21,703 bases of DNA from Pararhizobium_B sp051960215 (lineage in GTDB: Bacteria; Pseudomonadota; Alphaproteobacteria; Rhizobiales; Rhizobiaceae): assembly GCA_051960215.1 (NCBI GenBank), contig JBQCEN010000158.1:1-21703 (forward strand), given 5' to 3'. Under the pieces are notes generated by a model. It worked only from the letters and a program-made list of their open reading frames with translations. It made no database searches and had not been told where the DNA came from. A program made the translations under genes and the position numbers. Each line of letters begins with the position of its first letter. Position 1 is the stretch's first letter. Shown piece after piece: positions 15,509 through 21,703 of this stretch.

Positions 15509-16159
15509 ATGACCAGCCCAACGACTTTTCCCGACTATCTCCTCGACGGCTATCGCGAATTCATGACGGGGCGTTATGCCGCCGAAAGCGGCCGGTATCG
15601 GCAGCTTGCGGAACGCGGCCAGAAGCCGCCGACGCTGGTGATCGCCTGCTGCGATTCCCGCACCGCGCCCGAACTCGTCTTCAACAGCGGCCCGGGCGAG
15701 ATCTTCGTCATCCGCAACATCGCCAACCTCGTGCCGCCCTGGCAGCCCGACGCGCATTTCCACGGCACCTCGGCCGCCCTCGAATTCGCCGTGCAGGCGC
15801 TCGAGGTACAGAACATCGTGGTCCTCGGGCACGGCCGCTGCGGCGGCATCAACGCGGCGCTGTCGTCCGACGCCGAGCCGCTCTCGCCGGGCGATTTCAT
15901 CGGCAAGTGGATGAGCATGCTGAAGCCCGCGGCGGAAGGCATCGCCGAGGCGGGCGGCATGACCGGCGGCGAGCGGCAGACGGCGCTGGAGCGGATCTCC
16001 ATCCGCAACTCGATCACCAACCTCCGGACCTTCCCGTGGGTGAAGGCGCGCGAGGAGGAGAGCAGCCTGAAGCTGCACGGCGCCTGGTTCGATATCTCGA
16101 CCGGCGAGCTCTGGCTCATGAACCCCGAAACGGGAGATTTCGCCCGTCCTGAACTCTGA
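15509..16159 (+). CDS. Beta-class carbonic anhydrase
   Basis: Zinc enzyme that interconverts CO2 and bicarbonate, supplying bicarbonate for carboxylation and helping pH balance. The 216-aa protein has the complete beta-class site: Cys47, Asp49 and Arg51 in CCDSR, then His108 and Cys111 in GHGRCGG. VIRNIANLVPPW at 67-78 and HGTSAALEFAVQAL at 85-98 are also typical. It is probably cytoplasmic, with no signal peptide. A 74-bp gap separates it from the DUF429 gene. The Shine-Dalgarno before the ATG is weak (AGG, 4 nt away), so the Met at residue 19 cannot be excluded as a start. It converges on the lytic transglycosylase gene, 29 bp apart. Confidence 0.94.
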   Translation: MTSPTTFPDYLLDGYREFMTGRYAAESGRYRQLAERGQKPPTLVIACCDSRTAPELVFNSGPGEIFVIRNIANLVPPWQPDAHFHGTSAALEFAVQALEVQNIVVLGHGRCGGINAALSSDAEPLSPGDFIGKWMSMLKPAAEGIAEAGGMTGGERQTALERISIRNSITNLRTFPWVKAREEESSLKLHGAWFDISTGELWLMNPETGDFARPEL

Positions 16160-16188
16160 CATACGCCTTGGCGTGAATGGCGGCGGCG

Positions 16189-17019
16189 TCAGCCGCCGTC
16201 GATATCGGCGCCCATGATGGCGATCGCCTGCTGGTAGACGCTCGCGTCGTTCCAGGCCTGGATCGCGGCGAAGTTCGGCTGGCCCGGCTGGTAGCCGGCG
16301 CCCGGCTGCCAGCCATGGGCACGGAAATAGTTCGCGGTCGAGGCAAGCGCATCGGCCTTCGAGTGGATCAGGTCCCGCCGGCCGTCGCCGTCGCCGTCGA
16401 CGGCGTAGAGAACGTAGTTCGTCGGCATGAACTGCGTCTGGCCGATCTCGCCGTGGCCGGCGCTGCGCATCTCGGCCGGCGACAGTTCGCCGCGCTGAAC
16501 GATCGTCAGCGCCGCGTAGAGCTCCTTGCGGAAATAGTCGGAACGCCGGCAGTCATAGGTCAGCGTCGCGAGCGCCGGAAGCGCCTTCTGATCGCCCATG
16601 AAACTACCGAAGCCGGTCTCCATGCCCCAGACGGCGATCAGCGGACCGGCCGGAACGCCGAAACGCTTCTCGATGCGGTCGAAGAGCGCCGCGTTCTGAT
16701 GCTTCAGGCGCTTGCCCTGGGCGACGATGGTCGCCGAGCCGCGCTTCTGCATGAACTGCTGCAGCGACAGGTGGAAGCTGTGCTGATGGCGATCGGCCCA
16801 GATCGTCTTGTCGGCATAGGTGACGCCGTCGAGCGCGCGGTCGATGGTGCTCTGGCTGAAGCCCTGGTCGGCCGCCTGCTGCTTGAAGTCACCGAGCCAC
16901 TGCTGGAAACCGGCGGAGGTGTTGCCGCAGGCGGGCGCCGCGATGGCGCCGGAGAGCGGCAGCGATGCGAGAGCGAGAGCCGCAAGGAGGGAGCGGAAAC
17001 CCTGACGCGGAAGGGTCAT
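16189..17019 (-). CDS. Lytic murein transglycosylase, MltB family
   Basis: Periplasmic peptidoglycan-cleaving enzyme (SLT_2/MltB family, GH103), which forms 1,6-anhydromuramyl products. The 276-aa protein has a signal peptide at about 1-28 (LAALALASLPLSGAIAAPA). The catalytic domain contains the expected acid Glu134 in WGMETGFGSF, then GQTQFMPTNY (193-202) and YAVDGDGDGRRDL near 205-217. Two cysteines (31 and 157) could form a disulfide after export. It ends with the catalytic domain and has no C-terminal peptidoglycan-binding domain, unlike longer rhizobial paralogues. I chose the ATG at 17019, which gives a normal signal peptide; the longer start at 17064 would add 15 residues. Neither has a good Shine-Dalgarno. 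Confidence 0.92.
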   Translation of the reverse strand: MTLPRQGFRSLLAALALASLPLSGAIAAPACGNTSAGFQQWLGDFKQQAADQGFSQSTIDRALDGVTYADKTIWADRHQHSFHLSLQQFMQKRGSATIVAQGKRLKHQNAALFDRIEKRFGVPAGPLIAVWGMETGFGSFMGDQKALPALATLTYDCRRSDYFRKELYAALTIVQRGELSPAEMRSAGHGEIGQTQFMPTNYVLYAVDGDGDGRRDLIHSKADALASTANYFRAHGWQPGAGYQPGQPNFAAIQAWNDASVYQQAIAIMGADIDGG

Positions 17020-17104
17020 GACGGACGTAATCTCCGATTGAGGAAGCCGCCAAGACCATGCCATCGCGGCGTAAAGATGTCATTGCGTCGAACAGGCCGG
17101 TAGA

Positions 17105-17123
17105 CCGCGCGAGTGCCGCGCGG
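17105..17123. other. Perfect 7-bp hairpin upstream of mltB-like gene
   Basis: CCGCGCG and CGCGCGG flank a 5-nt loop in the 159-bp gap between asd and the lytic transglycosylase. It has no T-run on either side, so it is not a classical terminator. It could be a 3'-end stem of the asd transcript or part of the mltB leader. Confidence 0.35.
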
Positions 17124-17142
17124 ATTACGCGTCGGCGGCGGT

Positions 17143-17167
17143 CATGCGGCAGGTCGCCCGCCGCATG
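17143..17167 (-). terminator. Possible asd transcript-end stem-loop
   Basis: On the minus strand CATGCGGC and GCCGCATG form a perfect 8-bp stem with a 9-nt loop, starting 11 nt after the asd stop codon. Position and stability suit a terminator or 3'-protecting stem. The T-tract expected of an intrinsic terminator is absent, so the call is tentative. Confidence 0.35.
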
Positions 17168-17178
17168 GGCCCAGCCGA

Positions 17179-18219
17179 TCAGGCGGCCTCGGCGCGGCCG
17201 CGCACCAGGCCGCGGTTGATCAGGAGCTCGGCGATCTGGATCGCGTTGAGCGCAGCGCCCTTGCGCAGGTTGTCGGAGACGACCCACATGTTGAGGCCGT
17301 TCTCGACCGTGGCGTCCTCGCGGATGCGCGAGATGAAAGTCGCATCCTCGCCGGCGGATTCGTATGGCGTGACGTAGCCGCCGTTCTCGCGCTTGTCGAT
17401 GACGAGGCAGCCCGGCGCCTCGCGCAGGATGTCGCGCGCCTCCTCCGCCGTGATCTCCTTCTCGAACTCGATGTTGACCGATTCCGCATGGCCGATGAAG
17501 ACGGGGACGCGCACGGCCGTGCAGGTCACCTTGATCTTCGGGTCGAGCATCTTCTTGGTCTCGGCCAGGACCTTCCACTCCTCCTTCGTGTAGCCGTCCT
17601 CCATGAAGACGTCGATGTGGGGGATGACGTTGAAGGCGATGCGCTTGGTGAACTTCTTCGGCTCGACCGGATCGGCGACGAAGACGGCGCGCGTCTGGTT
17701 GAAGAGCTCGTCCATGGCCTCCTTGCCGCCGCCGGAGACCGACTGGTAGGTCGAGACGACGACGCGCCTGATCGTGGCGCGGTCGTGCAGCGGCTTCAGC
17801 GCGACGACGAGCTGCGCCGTCGAGCAGTTCGGGTTGGCGATGATGTTCCGCTTGGAGAAGCCGGTGATCGCGTCCGGGTTGACCTCCGGCACGATCAGCG
17901 GCACGTCGGCGTCGTAGCGCCAGGCCGAGGAGTTGTCGATGACGACGCAGCCCTGTGCGCCGATCTTCGGCGACCACTTCTTCGAGACCTCGCCGCCGGC
18001 CGACATCAGGCAGATGTCGGTGTCGGAGAAATCGTAGTTCTCGAGGTTCTTCACCGTCAGCGTCCTGTCGCCGAAGGAGACGTCGGTGCCGACCGAACGG
18101 CTGGAGGCGAGCGCCACCACCTCGCTCGCGGGGAAGGTGCGCTCGGAAAGGATGTCGAGCATCTCGCGGCCGACGTTGCCGGTGGCGCCGACCACTGCGA
18201 TCTTGAACTTGGCTGTCAT
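17179..18219 (-). CDS. asd: Aspartate-semialdehyde dehydrogenase
   Basis: Asd reduces aspartyl phosphate with NADPH to aspartate semialdehyde, the branch point to threonine, methionine, lysine and diaminopimelate. The protein is 346 aa, normal for the family. Motifs are the NADP-binding GATGNVG (11-17), active-site Cys132 in NPNCSTAQ, Gln159 in STYQSVSGGG, and His244 in RVPVFIGHAESV. The frame is open further upstream (to 18384), but only the ATG at 18219 gives the conserved N-terminus MTAKFKIAVVG. It has a fitting Shine-Dalgarno, GAGGAA (18225-18230), five nt before it. The 271-bp upstream gap holds a candidate promoter, a Thr-rich leader ORF and sequences that can pair next to this Shine-Dalgarno. 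Attenuation by threonine supply is therefore proposed. Confidence 0.97.
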   Translation of the reverse strand: MTAKFKIAVVGATGNVGREMLDILSERTFPASEVVALASSRSVGTDVSFGDRTLTVKNLENYDFSDTDICLMSAGGEVSKKWSPKIGAQGCVVIDNSSAWRYDADVPLIVPEVNPDAITGFSKRNIIANPNCSTAQLVVALKPLHDRATIRRVVVSTYQSVSGGGKEAMDELFNQTRAVFVADPVEPKKFTKRIAFNVIPHIDVFMEDGYTKEEWKVLAETKKMLDPKIKVTCTAVRVPVFIGHAESVNIEFEKEITAEEARDILREAPGCLVIDKRENGGYVTPYESAGEDATFISRIREDATVENGLNMWVVSDNLRKGAALNAIQIAELLINRGLVRGRAEAA

Positions 18220-18229
18220 CTTGGTTCCT

Positions 18230-18322
18230 CGTCTCTCCGCTTTGCTGATCTGGACCCCGCCGGCCTGATGCGGGGCGCTTCGTCCCCGGCCGGACCGGGA
18301 GAGATCGGACAAGCCGGAGACG
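18230..18322 (-). promoter_or_regulatory. Candidate attenuator RNA structure of asd
   Basis: On the minus strand GGAGAGA (18232-18238), adjacent to the asd Shine-Dalgarno, can pair perfectly with TCTCTCC (18298-18304). An overlapping segment, GAGACG (18230-18235), can pair instead with CGTCTC (18317-18322), which lies directly after the leader stop codon. The two pairings are mutually exclusive. Between the arms lie a hairpin CCCCGC/GCGGGG with a 9-nt loop (18255-18275) and CCCGG/CCGGG (18285-18299). A ribosome stalled on the leader's Thr codons could shift the balance. No T-run follows, so control of translation start or Rho access is more plausible than an intrinsic terminator. All of this is inferred from base pairing. 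Confidence 0.4.
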
Positions 18323-18442
18323 TCAGACGGTCGTCGTCGTCGTTTTTCTGGCCGTGGCTGCGGAAGAGGCGGTGCGCAGGGCAATGCCGCCGGCCGGAAA
18401 GGCCGGGCGACGGATGCAGGAATTGGCCGAGGCCTCGAACAT
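18323..18442 (-). CDS. Putative threonine-rich leader peptide upstream of asd
   Basis: A 39-codon ORF with ATG at 18442 and TGA at 18323-18325. It has a good Shine-Dalgarno (GGAG, 18449-18452) with a 6-nt spacer and lies 18 nt downstream of the start site predicted from the promoter at 18467-18494. The peptide ends in ARKTTTTTV: five consecutive Thr codons (18329-18343; four ACG, one ACC) two codons before the stop. Runs of the end-product amino acid near the end of a short upstream ORF are the hallmark of leader-peptide attenuation (for example thrL in E. coli). Asd lies on the threonine pathway. The rest of the peptide matches no protein I know. The (ACG)4 run could be chance in GC-rich DNA, so conservation is decisive. 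Confidence 0.5.
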   Translation of the reverse strand: MFEASANSCIRRPAFPAGGIALRTASSAATARKTTTTTV

Positions 18443-18466
18443 TGCGCGCTCCGATTTCAGCGCGAA

Positions 18467-18494
18467 GTCATACAATGCTGCCGTCAGGAGTCAA
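18467..18494 (-). promoter_or_regulatory. Candidate sigma-70 type promoter for the asd leader
   Basis: On the minus strand TTGACT (18489-18494) and TATGAC (18467-18472) are separated by 16 nt. They match the -35 and -10 consensus at 5/6 and 4/6 positions. The -35 element contains the TGA stop codon of the upstream PAP2 gene. The predicted start near 18460 leaves about 18 nt before the leader ORF. Confidence 0.5.
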
Positions 18495-19435
18495 TTCTTC
18501 GCCGGGCGTCGCTTTGCCCGCCGGCGGGCGAGAAGTCGCCGGATCCGCCGGTGCCGGCCGAAGAGACGATAGCCGGAGCGCCGCACCGGCCAGCCCCGCG
18601 CGTCATAGGTGAAGATCAGCCCGTGGCGGGCAAAGAGCATGGCCGAGAAATAGGAAAACCACGCGCCCCAGGCGAGGCCGGCGATGACGTCGCTCGGATA
18701 GTGTGCGCCGACGAGGACGCGGGTGAAGGCGATCCAGAGCGCCAGCACGAGGAAGCCGAGCCGAAAGCGCGGAAAGAGCAGCGCCAAGGCGGCGAAGAGG
18801 CCGCCGATCGTCGTCGAATGGCCCGAGGGAAAGCTGGCGAAGCTTGCATTCACGAAGGGATGCAGGCTGAAGGCGCCGAGCTCCTGGAAATGGACGGGCC
18901 TGGCGCGGCCGACGACGTATTTGACGATATCGGTAATGAGCCCGCCGGCGGCAATCGAAAAGAAGATGAAGCCGAGGGCTGCGACCCATTTGAGGACGAA
19001 GATGCGCCGTCGGGCGCCCCAGACCTCCCAATTGAGGCTGTAGGCGACGAGGATCGCGACGCCGGTCGGAATCAGGATCCAGCCGGACTTGCCGATATCG
19101 GTGATGTCGCTTGCCGTCGCCGAGACGTCGCCCGGCCAGTGGCCGCGGAAGGCCCCGACCGGCTGGTCGAGGACGATCGCCGCCAGCAACACCAAGAAGG
19201 CCGCGACGACGAAATAGCGCAGCCAATGGACCCGCGGTCGCACGGTGCGTCGCGCATGCCGCGCCCGGACGAAGCTATGGCCGGAACGGACATTGGCGCG
19301 GAAGAGCATATGCGAGCGGACGAGCCGGTCGCCCCACCGGCCTCGCCTCTCGCGGGCGGTTGCCGGTGCCCCGGTCACCGCCGTTTCGCCTTCGGCGGAG
19401 GGTGCTTGCGGGGCGGGTCGACCGGCGTCTTCCAT
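18491..19435 (-). CDS. PAP2 superfamily membrane phosphatase
   Basis: A 314-aa integral membrane acid phosphatase of the PAP2 superfamily, which removes phosphate from lipid phosphates such as phosphatidic acid, undecaprenyl diphosphate or lipid A. All three motifs are present: KYVVGRARP (172-180), FPSGHS (202-207) and TRVLVGAHYPSD (238-249), with Thr238 in place of the usual Ser and catalytic histidines His206 and His245. Hydrophobic segments lie near 73-92, 119-135, 148-168, 208-222, 226-240 and 250-268. About 70 polar N-terminal residues and a very basic C-terminus (about 290-314) flank the core; the latter could contact anionic lipids. The start at 19435 has GAAGG six nt upstream; Met43 is an alternative. 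It starts 21 nt after leuB and is probably co-transcribed. The substrate is unknown. Confidence 0.9.
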   Translation of the reverse strand: MEDAGRPAPQAPSAEGETAVTGAPATARERRGRWGDRLVRSHMLFRANVRSGHSFVRARHARRTVRPRVHWLRYFVVAAFLVLLAAIVLDQPVGAFRGHWPGDVSATASDITDIGKSGWILIPTGVAILVAYSLNWEVWGARRRIFVLKWVAALGFIFFSIAAGGLITDIVKYVVGRARPVHFQELGAFSLHPFVNASFASFPSGHSTTIGGLFAALALLFPRFRLGFLVLALWIAFTRVLVGAHYPSDVIAGLAWGAWFSYFSAMLFARHGLIFTYDARGWPVRRSGYRLFGRHRRIRRLLARRRAKRRPAKN

Positions 19436-19456
19436 GGAGGGCCTTCAGGCCGCCGC

Positions 19457-20566
19457 TCAGGCGGCGGCGCGGAACTTGCCGACGATCGCGTCGCCCATCT
19501 CGCTCGTCGAGACCTGGCGCATGCCGTCGGACATGATGTCGCCCGTGCGCAGGCCGTCGTCGAGCACGGAGGAGATCGCCGCCTCGAGCCGGTCCGCCTC
19601 GGCGACCATGCCGAAGGAGTAGCGCAGGCACATGGCGAGCGAGGCGATCATGGCGATCGGATTGGCGATACCCTTGCCGGCGATGTCCGGCGCCGAGCCG
19701 TGGACCGGCTCGTAGAGCGCCTTGCGGCTGCCGGTCTTGCCGTCCGTCGCGCCGAGCGAGGCGGAGGGCAACATGCCGAGCGAGCCGGTCAGCATCGCCG
19801 CGACGTCGGAAAGCATGTCACCGAAGAGGTTGTCGGTGACGATGACGTCGAACTGCTTCGGCCAGCGCACGAGCTGCATGCCGCCGGCATCCGCCAGCAT
19901 ATGGGTCAGCTCGACGTCGGAGAAGTGCGCCTTGTGGTAGGCCGTCACGGTCTGGTTCCAGAGCACGCCCGACTTCATGACGTTGCGCTTTTCCATCGAG
20001 CAGACCTTGCCCCGGCGCGTGCGCGCCAGCTCGAAGGCGACGCCGGCGATCCGCTCGATCTCGTAGGTGTCGTAGATCTGCGTGTCGATGCCGCGCTTCT
20101 GGCCGTTGCCGAGGTCGATGATCTCCTTGGGCTCGCCGAAATAGACGCCGCCGGTCAGCTCGCGGATGATCAGGATATCGAGGCCGTCGACGACCTCCTT
20201 CTTGAGCGAGGAGGACGCGGCGAGGGCCGGGTAGCAGATCGCCGGCCGGAGGTTCGCGAAGAGCTGCATGTCCTTGCGCAGCCGCAGAAGCCCGGCTTCC
20301 GGCCGCACCTCATAGGGCACGTCGTCCCACTTCGGACCGCCGACCGCGCCGAAGAGCACCGCGTCGGCGTTCATCGCCAGCGCCATGTGATCTTCCGAGA
20401 TGGCCTTGCCGTGCGCGTCATAGGCGCATCCGCCGACGAGGCCTTCCTCCGTCTCGAAGCCGGCGCCGTGGTCGGCGTTCAGCACCTCGATCAGCTTGCG
20501 CACCTCCGCCATCGCCTCCGGGCCGATGCCGTCGCCGGGAAGAAGAAGAAGCTTGCGCGTCGCCAT
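19457..20566 (-). CDS. leuB: 3-Isopropylmalate dehydrogenase
   Basis: LeuB oxidatively decarboxylates 3-isopropylmalate with NAD, the third step of leucine synthesis. The protein is 369 aa, the normal length. Motifs are LPGDGIGPE at 9-17, RELTGGVYFG at 135-144 (substrate contact) and EKRNVMKSG near 192-200. The metal-binding stretch VTDNLFGDMLSD is near 243-254, and YEPVHGSAPDIAGKGIANP near 285-303 forms the cofactor site. It is cytosolic. AGGA lies about 10 nt before the ATG. It is downstream of leuD on the same strand, separated by 166 bp, and only 21 bp upstream of the PAP2 gene. Confidence 0.97.
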   Translation of the reverse strand: MATRKLLLLPGDGIGPEAMAEVRKLIEVLNADHGAGFETEEGLVGGCAYDAHGKAISEDHMALAMNADAVLFGAVGGPKWDDVPYEVRPEAGLLRLRKDMQLFANLRPAICYPALAASSSLKKEVVDGLDILIIRELTGGVYFGEPKEIIDLGNGQKRGIDTQIYDTYEIERIAGVAFELARTRRGKVCSMEKRNVMKSGVLWNQTVTAYHKAHFSDVELTHMLADAGGMQLVRWPKQFDVIVTDNLFGDMLSDVAAMLTGSLGMLPSASLGATDGKTGSRKALYEPVHGSAPDIAGKGIANPIAMIASLAMCLRYSFGMVAEADRLEAAISSVLDDGLRTGDIMSDGMRQVSTSEMGDAIVGKFRAAA

Positions 20567-20606
20567 GATCGATTGTCCTGAGCTTGAAAGAGAAACGGAT
20601 GCCCGT

Positions 20607-20625
20607 CCTTAGGCTTCAGCCAAGG
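20607..20625. other. Stem-loop in the leuD-leuB spacer
   Basis: CCTT-GGC and GCC-AAGG pair around a TTCA loop with one bulged A, about 41 nt upstream of leuB. On the plus strand it is followed by CGTTTT, so it looks like a weak terminator for reverse transcription. On the coding (minus) strand it would be a leader stem of leuB. Its role is unknown. Confidence 0.3.
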
Positions 20626-20667
20626 CGTTTTCAACCGGGGACGTGGGAACGGCGTTCATCGCGGGCA

Positions 20668-20686
20668 GACGGCGAGGCCGGCCGTC
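20668..20686. other. Second stem-loop in the leuD-leuB spacer
   Basis: GACGGC and GCCGTC form a 6-bp stem with a 7-nt loop, about 47 nt after the leuD stop. There is no T-run on the minus strand, so it may stabilise the leuD mRNA end rather than terminate. The rest of the 166-bp spacer shows only a poor promoter match (TTGAAA, 17 nt, TAAGGA). Confidence 0.25.
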
Positions 20687-20732
20687 GTGATCGATCCCCG
20701 CCGCCCGGTACCCGCCCGCGCGGACCAACGCT

Positions 20733-21338
20733 TCACGCCCAGGGGCGGCTTTCGGCGAGGCGCGACTCGTAGCCGTCGATCTTCGGCGCCTTCTCGAGCG
20801 TCAGGCCGATGTCGTCGAGGCCGTTCAGCAGGCAGTGCTTGCGGAAGGCGTCGATCTCGAAGCGCACGACGCCGCCGTCGGGGCCGTGGATCTCCTGCTT
20901 CTCGAGGTCGACCGTCAGCGTCGCGTTGGCGCCGCGGCCGGCATCGTCCATCAGCTTGTCGAGGTCTTCCGGGCTGACGGTGATCGGCAGGAGGCCGTTC
21001 TTGAAGCAGTTGTTGTAGAAGATGTCGGCGAAGCTCGTCGAGATGACGCAGCGGATGCCGAAGTCGGCGAGCGCCCAGGGGGCGTGCTCGCGCGAGGAGC
21101 CGCAGCCGAAGTTGTCGCCCGCGACGATGATCCTGGCGTTGCGGTAGGCCGGCTTGTTGAGTACGAAATCGGGGTTCTCCGAGCCGTCGTCGTTGTAACG
21201 GTGCTCGGCGAAGAGGCCCTTGCCGAGGCCGGTCCGCTTGATCGTCTTCAGGTAGTCCTTCGGGATGATCATGTCGGTGTCGACGTTGACGACCGGAAGG
21301 GGGGCGGCGACGCCGGTGAGCTTGACGAACTTTTCCAT
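20733..21338 (-). CDS. leuD: 3-Isopropylmalate dehydratase small subunit
   Basis: LeuD is the swivel-domain small subunit that works with LeuC (not in this window) to isomerise 2- to 3-isopropylmalate in leucine synthesis. It is 201 aa, the normal length. Motifs are VNVDTDMIIPKDYL (17-30) and the aconitase-swivel signature GDNFGCGSSREHAPWAL (74-90). The start has AGAGG seven nt upstream of the ATG. It precedes leuB on the same strand. The 175-bp gap upstream holds the terminator of the preceding gene and then probably its own promoter, which I could not place with confidence. I see no leucine-rich leader ORF in front of it. Confidence 0.97.
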   Translation of the reverse strand: MEKFVKLTGVAAPLPVVNVDTDMIIPKDYLKTIKRTGLGKGLFAEHRYNDDGSENPDFVLNKPAYRNARIIVAGDNFGCGSSREHAPWALADFGIRCVISTSFADIFYNNCFKNGLLPITVSPEDLDKLMDDAGRGANATLTVDLEKQEIHGPDGGVVRFEIDAFRKHCLLNGLDDIGLTLEKAPKIDGYESRLAESRPWA

Positions 21339-21465
21339 GACGGACCTCTGCGGATCGTTTGCCGCGGCGCGGGCGGCGAGGCCGGCAGCCGCATGTCGGG
21401 ACCCGCTCTAGCAAATGCTTTCGGCAAACAGAAGGATTTTCGCAGCCGGGCCGGGCGCGGACACG

Positions 21466-21488
21466 AAAACGCCGCCGGAACGGCGGCG
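21466..21488 (-). terminator. Intrinsic terminator of the membrane-protein gene
   Basis: On the minus strand CGCCGCC-GTTCC-GGCGGCG forms a perfect 7-bp GC stem followed at once by TTTT. It starts 25 nt after the stop codon of the partial gene at the window edge and separates it from leuD. It is the clearest intrinsic terminator in the window. Confidence 0.8.
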
Positions 21489-21513
21489 CTTCGCATTTGC
21501 GAGGAAGATGCCT

Positions 21514-21703
21514 TTACGCGTCGATGACGACGCCGCGGCCGTCGTTCCAGATGCGCGACGAGCGCGACCGGGTGCGCAGGAGCATGATCTGCGTGCGCAC
21601 GATCGGCGAGAGCTTGACGGCGGCGGCGCTGACGATGGCCGCGAGCGCCACGAAGCCGATGAGCGCGATGCCGAACGTCGCGGCCACGACGAAAGCAAAG
21701 CCG
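21514..21703 (-). CDS. C-terminal part of an unidentified membrane protein
   Basis: An open frame running in from the window edge to a TAA at 21514-21516; the start lies outside. The 62 visible residues contain one long hydrophobic segment (FAFVVAATFGIALIGFVALA, then AIVSAAAVKL) and a short polar, basic tail with RTQIMLLRTRSRSSR that ends VVIDA. Composition and the terminator placed directly behind it support a real gene. Another frame over the same stretch (ATG at 21698, 96 codons) reads as Ser/Arg-rich low complexity and is a shadow. I do not recognise the family. Confidence 0.65.
   Translation of the reverse strand, partial: GFAFVVAATFGIALIGFVALAAIVSAAAVKLSPIVRTQIMLLRTRSRSSRIWNDGRGVVIDA

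Noticed and set aside
15500..16162. A 220-codon minus-strand frame opposite carbonic anhydrase.
   Set aside because: The plus strand carries the complete beta-carbonic anhydrase zinc site; the antisense frame is a shadow.
18551..20581. A 676-codon plus-strand frame opposite PAP2 and leuB.
   Set aside because: Antisense to two genes with complete catalytic motifs; its own translation shows no domain.
20716..20730. A 15-nt sequence (CCGCGCGGACCAACG) shared with the minus strand at 13456-13470 in front of lemA.
   Set aside because: In DNA this GC-rich a few 15-nt matches are expected by chance between the two strands of a 21.7-kb window; there is no further similarity around it.
21408..21698. 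A 96-codon minus-strand frame with an ATG at the window edge.
   Set aside because: Ser/Arg-rich low complexity running through the intrinsic terminator; the neighbouring frame ending at 21514 reads as a normal membrane protein.

Overview
The window is about 21.7 kb of GC-rich chromosomal DNA from an alphaproteobacterium, most likely of the order Hyphomicrobiales (Rhizobiales). The evidence is the gene set and its order: htpX-rsmB-heparinase II/III-like-purH, a 180-kDa-type NAD-glutamate dehydrogenase, a lemA/TPM cluster, and asd-PAP2-leuB-leuD. Protein sequences such as the PurH, LeuB and LeuD N-termini also look rhizobial. I do not assign a genus. I found no tRNA, rRNA, insertion sequence, phage gene or CRISPR. 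This is mainly core chromosome, not a mobile region.

Layout. (1) 1-5843, + strand: the 3' part of htpX (membrane zinc protease) overlaps rsmB (16S rRNA m5C methyltransferase). A heparinase II/III-fold protein and purH (last two steps of IMP synthesis) follow. (2) 5856-10649, - strand: one very large NAD-dependent glutamate dehydrogenase, convergent with purH and divergent from an AhpD-like CxxC protein (10744-11322, +). (3) 11348-13442, - strand: a tightly overlapping lemA-TPM-TPM operon for envelope proteins. (4) 13566-16159, + strand: a small membrane protein, a PdxY-like pyridoxal kinase, a DUF429 protein (ATGA overlap with the kinase) and a beta-carbonic anhydrase. (5) 16189-21338, - strand: an MltB-type lytic transglycosylase, asd, a PAP2 phosphatase, leuB and leuD. 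The C-terminus of an unidentified membrane protein with a strong terminator closes the window.

The most interesting signal is non-canonical. In the 271-bp gap upstream of asd there is a good promoter-like sequence overlapping the PAP2 stop codon. It is followed by a Shine-Dalgarno site and a 39-codon ORF that ends in five consecutive threonine codons, and then by RNA segments that can pair with the region just upstream of the asd ribosome-binding site. Asd makes aspartate semialdehyde, the common precursor of threonine, methionine and lysine. I therefore propose a threonine-sensing leader peptide that attenuates asd. This is inferred from sequence and needs comparative support.

Several long open frames lie antisense to real genes (up to about 1570 codons opposite the glutamate dehydrogenase). 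They are consequences of high GC content and were left out. Several start sites were moved inward from the longest possible ORF: purH, asd, the AhpD-like gene, the first TPM gene, mltB and the PdxY-like gene.
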